From positions 372,001-436,000 of the forward strand of contig JAVHNS010000018.1 in NCBI GenBank assembly GCA_036872755.1: a stretch of 64,000 nt of DNA. Direction: 5' to 3'. Below the pieces are notes generated by a model. The model was not told the DNA's origin, searched no databases, and was given only the letters and a program-made list of their open reading frames with translations. Numbering within the stretch: the first letter of the stretch is position 1; every line of letters starts with the position of its first letter. The DNA is from Orbilia blumenaviensis. Lineage: Eukaryota > Ascomycota > Orbiliomycetes > Orbiliales > Orbiliaceae. Made by a program: the position numbers and the translations under genes. Below are positions 58,786-64,000 of this stretch, piece by piece.

Positions 58786-58939
58786 GAGGTCGAGAATTCA
58801 TCATTCGGACTCATTCTTTCATCATCACTCACAAGCATCATCATCCAGCAATCACAAAGCATCTCTTCAACCCAGCAATCTTCTATTCTATATAATCTTT
58901 ACTACTTTTACAATCTTTTGTAAATCTTCATCTATCAAA

Positions 58940-59665
58940 ATGGTTGGATTCGCTAAGAACATCGTCGCCCTTACCGCTGTCCTCAGCTTCTTCGGTGCTG
59001 CCATCGCAGCTCCAGCTCCTGAGGTCGACTACGCCAAGCTCATTGAGGTCGCTCCTGGCTACCCAACTGTCGAGGAACTCGGCCTTACCAATGCCGACTT
59101 GACCAAGCCAGTCCCAGGTACGATAATCTCCAATCATCACTACCATCTCTCCAGCTTGACTAACACTGTACTGCAGAGATTGACGAGATCGTCGCTCGTG
59201 ACATGCTCTTGCAAAAGCGATATGAGCCACGCTGCTGGGGTGAACCACGATGCACTGTCAACGATGCTCGTGCTTGCTACAACTACTTGAACAGCATCGG
59301 TGGCAACAGATGCGAGGTCCGTGGACGTGTCCAGATGTGCAAGATGGGTGGCTGCGCCTGGGATGCCCGCACCTTGAACAACGCCTTCGCCTCCTCTTCT
59401 TGGTAAGTCAATATATATTCCCCAAACATCAAACATCATAATCATATGACTTTTCACTAACAACAAATACTTTAGCCGTGATGCCGCTCTCGGTGGTGCC
59501 TGGGTCCTCAACAACTGCATCTCCAACAACCGTGTCGCTGGTAAGCACAAAGAACCCTGCTCCCTGCATTTAGCTTCAGAAACGCTAATATAAATCTTAC
59601 AACTATTAGGTAGCAACGCTGCTTTCGGCAACGGTAACTTGATCGTCGACATCATTGGAAGGTAA
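58940..59665 (+). CDS. Small secreted Cys-rich protein with Kex2 site, 174 aa
   Basis: Four exons: 58940–59117, 59177–59402, 59476–59540 and 59610–59665, with canonical introns and in-phase joins. The N-terminus is a signal peptide (IVALTAVLSFFGAAIA, probable cleavage before APAPE). A propeptide follows and ends in LLQKR, a Kex2-type dibasic site at about residue 76. The predicted mature part of about 98 residues has eight Cys (RCW, RCT, ACY, RCE, MCK, GCA, SCR, NCI), enough for four disulfides, and ends in a Gly/Asn-rich stretch. Secreted, processed, Cys-rich proteins of this size are typical of fungal effectors or defence proteins. I do not recognise a named family and no activity is claimed. 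Third positions are strongly C-biased, suggesting high expression. Confidence 0.85.
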
Positions 59666-62600
59666 ACAGCTTAATCAGAAGCACAGCCTGGTCATGAGTT
59701 CTTGCCTGCAATAGCACAGATACACTACATCTTTGCAGGGCCTAATTCAGAGATACCCTGAGAACTCATATGTATTAATCATAATCCTACTCTCGAAACG
59801 CTTGGTGGATGGGTCGAAGTTGTCACATTATCTTGTATTCCCTAGTTTCCTTTTTTTCTTTTCCTTGTCAGTCATTCGTTCCATGTACCAGTACTGTTCG
59901 CTCCTATTGCTCTTTGCCTAGTGAAGAAGAGTTGGCCGCCCTTAATAGCTAGATACAAAGATAGGCCGGGCATAAAATAAAATGTCATTTGCAGCTGCCT
60001 CTGAAAAAAAAAAACTTCTCTCCCTCTTTAGTCCAAAAGTGAACACAAAATATATGCGTATGATCGGCGTTGGAATGCAATCAAAAATTGCGAACGCGAG
60101 TGGTACAAGACCCGCATGCAAATGCACATCATAAACGCACACAGGCAAACAAACCAGGACCCTGAATAAAAAGCGCTACGTTCGGGTAACTCGGACGGTT
60201 CACGGTAACCGAACAGTTTGATCTACCGGTTCCCGCTTTTGCTTGACTCGGTGCGACGGGAATCTGAATTTTACGGAAAATATTTTGGGGCGGCTAAGCT
60301 AAAAAATGCTTAGATCAAATAAGCTTATCAGAATTGCCCACACCAGAATTCCTAGCCCGGCCGAAATGATGTCAGCGCATTGGCAATGCGGGGGCGACCA
60401 ATAGGAGTCCCCTAACTATAGTCGAAGCCTTGGACTCTAAAATCTTATGAAACAAAGAAGTAAAAAAAGATTTACGCAGAGCACGTCCGGATTTGTCTGT
60501 TTTCCAAACGATCATGATGTAGAGCCTTCAGTCTAAGCCAGACGTTGTCGACAACACAAAGAAGTTCTGAAACATACATAATCCAACAAACTAGCGCCTG
60601 CATGGATCAGCCAGTCGTTTCATGCATAGCCCGGAAAGGTTTTCCAGCTGAGCCTTATCACACGTAATATGTGAGCAGCCTACTAATATTGATATTGATT
60701 GGTTGAAGGTAGTGGGTTGAAGGCTTATTTTAGTATGCATCAATCCAAAAGTCCGGACTATAGTTCGAAAAACACGGCCATTTAAATCTACAGTGTGAAA
60801 TCATTACCACATTATATTGGATCCGCGGCGCAATGCGATGCGGTATTCGGTCGAATGTTAATGTATGTGACATTGGCTCTCGAGATTCTAGGTAATGCAT
60901 TCAAATTGGTACATGGCTTGATGCCTGGATGCGACTCCTACCAATAATGTTAATTGTGGGTCTACTAACGTTATAACGAATTGTATGCTAATTCCTCCTA
61001 CCTTCCTCCCCGCGAAAACTTTCCCTTGAGCTAAAGTCATGAAGCTTCCCAAAGTCAACATAGCCCAATTGTATCAGTAAGCAGAAATTAACATGGGGTT
61101 AGATAGTAGTGTGCAGCCTTATATTTCTTGTGTTTACTTGGCTGGCTTGGCGGTTTGCCGAATGATTAAATTTCTGATTGGTGCGCGATTTTGCTCGACT
61201 AACTAGGGGGCATGTTTGATTTGTGACGAGATGGCCATATTGATACATATACATGTACTATGCGTAGATGCTTTAGTCTTTCAAATGCTTTGAAGATGCT
61301 CCAATTAGCTATAAACTTATTTTTCAGCCTCATGTCAATATTCAAATTTGTCCATCAATACATCAGAGACAAAATATCTATAGTTAGACTTGCTAGTCCC
61401 AGAGCATCATGAGCCTTTCTGTTTCTAGTATTCTTCCGTTTTATCAGCGCCGTCGATCACCTTTTCCTTCTTTTCGCAAGCCGTAAAAGGTTGATCTCGC
61501 CAAGTTTCTAGCCTCAAGGTAAATAACGGCTTAAGGCCGAGTGTCCGAAGAGCCTCCGCCCCTAGACTCAATGAATCTATATTATTCATCCCTTGGGCAA
61601 AAGTGAGTACTGTCATCGAATCCCCAACCCTACAGAGACTTTTTTTTCAGAGCATGGCACATTGCAAGGCCTATCTGTTCATCGGTTGCCGAGCCCCAGC
61701 AACATGTGTAAATGGGCTCTTTCCGAGAGTGGCATCTTTCTCCATCTTTCTCGACACCCCAAAATAGTGCATAACGGTAGCCAACTACCGAAGCTACTGG
61801 GCCTGATGGCTCAAAACATAGGCTCCACGGCAGGCCCAGCCTATCAACCCGTTGGGGTGCTTCTTCTGACCTTTGAGCATAACGACTTGGCTTTAGAAAA
61901 TTTAAAAGGGAACTAGAGAGGTCAAGGCTGCATTCAAGAGACTCGGATGTAGAGGATATTTGTTTCAAATCCCGATGAATAAGCCTCGCAAAAGACTTGA
62001 GAGTATATATCGATATAAACATCCGTACTTTTTCAAAATCTCGAGATTTTGGACTACTATAGTTCTCATTGTTATCTTAAGCGACGTTAGTAGTGTTTTA
62101 GCGGCCTGGAAAGGTTAAAACCAGTTAAAATTTGTAAACACAAAAGCCTCTAATTTCATCATTGTTTCCCTTAAAGAAACTGCTGTCCAGCTGATGAACA
62201 TGAGCTGGGGAACTGCGTCCGACGCTATTGCCTTCTGTGTTGTCCACCCCAAAATCCAACAAAATAGATTATTTTCCAACACCAAAATTTTCACCCAACC
62301 CTGCAGCCAAAAAAATCTTCAAAAACAAAAAAATGAATCTACAACAATACGGATTCCCATATGGTCACCCACTATAGTACTGACGTATCGATACGAGGCT
62401 TGAGTAAGGCAGAGCGGACGGGATACCCTTTGTTCCTCGTTCTGTGGTCGTAGATATCCTTCTCCGTTATAAAGCGCGATATTATCCTGCATTAATCCTT
62501 TCCGGATACGGAAGGTTGCTGGCGTGGATGACAAGGAAGAAATTTTTCTTTCATTCTTTGTGATGCAGAGCTCTCTAAGAGCAGGGTTGTGCGACGAAAA

Positions 62601-63591
62601 GAAGGGCGGTTGGGCGTGGGGTGGTTCGAATTGATTTATTTTGATAACTTGATTGCCAATGGAAAAAAGGACTCGGGGCGAAAGAAATTGATGTTAGTAT
62701 CGACCTGGGACCTATGTAGACTAACTATCGACAATAGTTTATCGTAGAAGAGTTTTGGGCCAAGCAAAAGATGATAGACACAAGCCCTTGTTAATATATG
62801 GCGGCGTATAGTAATGGACCCCCACTTTGACATTAAGTCTCCCCGGGCCTTTTGAAATTAAAAAATAATACTCATAATAGCTTAATACTGCTTGATTGTC
62901 TGAGAAAAACGATAAATACATGCAGTATTCGGGTAGAAGTCGGGCTGTTGTTCAAGCTAAGCTAAAATCTATTTCAAAATCCAACAATTGCCAACAACTC
63001 AATTTTCTTGGCTTGAGATTACACTGCGAGGCAGTCCACAGTCCTAAAATCTCAATCTCAACGACCCAGATCGAAATTCAATGCAATATCTCCCTAACTA
63101 TCCCACGGCGCTGGCCTTCTTAGTAAACTTCATCATATTCATCGTGTTAAGCCTATAAGTAGTATCTAGCTCCAACGCCCAAACACCGTAATAAGGGCGT
63201 TTTCAGGAACAGAAATCATCAAGTCGGTTCCATTCTCAGTCATCATCGTTCGGGCTTTTAATATTGTCGTTTTTGCCGCAGTTTTGTTTCATTTCGCTCA
63301 CGTCTTGGGCAGTAACTATAACGGGCGGCGGAGTGACGAAGTTCGACTGGTGGGCTTGAACACCACGGTGACCACCCAAGCATCATTTGAATACTGTACT
63401 TTAACGTATCGATACCCTTGCACTCTATCCTTGAATTTAATTAGCCTGCTCTTGAGTGATCCAACTCTCTCAACAGATAGATAACTACTCACCATCACCA
63501 AACCCAGCCACAGCCCTTCTACAGCAGAAGCCGATATCCAATAATCATTTCTTTGTAGTAGCAGTCGTAGTAGGAGGTTACGTACTCCCGT
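59666..63591. other. Long AT-rich intergenic region, 3.9 kb
   Basis: No gene, tRNA or transposase motif was found. Open frames are short and lack family text or splice partners. Confidence 0.45.
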
Positions 63592-63966
63592 TCACATCAT
63601 CAAAAAATCTAGCAAATACATCGTAATCGCGAATAGTCCCAGAAGCGGCACGGGGGCCTCTACGGATCTGTTGGCGCTCGACGACCCGGGGGGTATGGGG
63701 ATTATGATCATGGGGTATAAGTCCAGGATGTTGAAATCGATGTCTTTTGTATCATCTGGGGCTGCGGTATTGTGAATATTTGGTTGGTTGGGGGTGTTGC
63801 TTGAGAGGGGTTGTACGATCGGAACCTCGAGCTCGTTATGGCTTGAACTGCTAAAGTGAAAGTGTTCGATGGGTTCAGAGCGGAAAGGGTGGATGGATGG
63901 TATATAGATGGGATGGTAAAATGATATCCAAATAAACATGAGAATCCCAGTATATGGGACCAGCAT
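63592..63966 (-). CDS. Hypothetical small protein, 124 aa
   Basis: Single frame with ATG at 63966. Both ends are hydrophobic: an N-terminal segment (YTGILMFIWISFYHPIY) that could be a signal or anchor, and a C-terminal PLLGLFAITMYLLDFLMM. The middle is hydrophilic, Asn/Pro/Asp-rich. The arrangement would suit a small GPI-type or two-span membrane protein. No family is recognised and the gene may continue beyond the window or be spliced. Confidence 0.3.
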   Translation of the reverse strand: MLVPYTGILMFIWISFYHPIYIPSIHPFRSEPIEHFHFSSSSHNELEVPIVQPLSSNTPNQPNIHNTAAPDDTKDIDFNILDLYPMIIIPIPPGSSSANRSVEAPVPLLGLFAITMYLLDFLMM

Positions 63967-64000
63967 GGTCGAAGAAGAAGGATATTAATGGTTCTATGGT

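Overview
This window is nuclear DNA of a filamentous ascomycete (Pezizomycotina). The evidence is short GT–AG introns (about 50–100 nt) with CTAAC-type branch points, TATA boxes followed by CT-rich leaders, a Zn2Cys6 regulator, and a PNP–NACHT–ankyrin NOD-like receptor. Orbiliomycetes is possible but only a guess. Exon junctions were deduced by hand from splice consensus and frame continuity.

Layout: 1–5.3 kb holds the tail of a GPI-type protein, a 902-aa low-complexity protein (-) and a two-exon multipass membrane protein (-). 6.3–8.4 kb is an AAA-ATPase-like/PD-(D/E)XK gene (-) whose 3' part is broken by frameshifts. 10.0–10.8 kb is a four-exon secreted CAP protein (-). From about 11.5 to 17.6 kb there is no recognisable gene except one small spliced model, but short near-perfect hairpins are extremely dense, with tandem repeats and several intron-like segments. 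20.5–23.1 kb is a protein kinase–ankyrin fusion (+). 27.2–29.2 kb is a Ser/Pro-rich three-exon orphan (+). 30.1–31.3 kb is a PQ-loop membrane protein (-). 32.9–37.4 kb is the NLR-like gene (+, 1410 aa). 39.2–42.5 kb is a Zn2Cys6 transcription factor (+). 43.3–51.6 kb is a cluster of five paralogous 2EXR/F-box-like genes sharing a phase-2 intron. 55.9–57.2 kb is a secreted PAF-acetylhydrolase-like lipase (-). 58.9–59.7 kb is a small secreted Cys-rich protein with a Kex2 site (+).

The genes do not form an obvious pathway. The region looks accessory: an NLR-type sensor, a local gene-family expansion, secreted proteins, long AT-rich intergenic stretches and at least three stop-interrupted gene relics, some of whose stops could come from C-to-T change. 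The most unusual part is the hairpin-dense block at 11.5–17.6 kb. One of its hairpins (22 nt) recurs exactly inside a coding exon at 28.3 kb.
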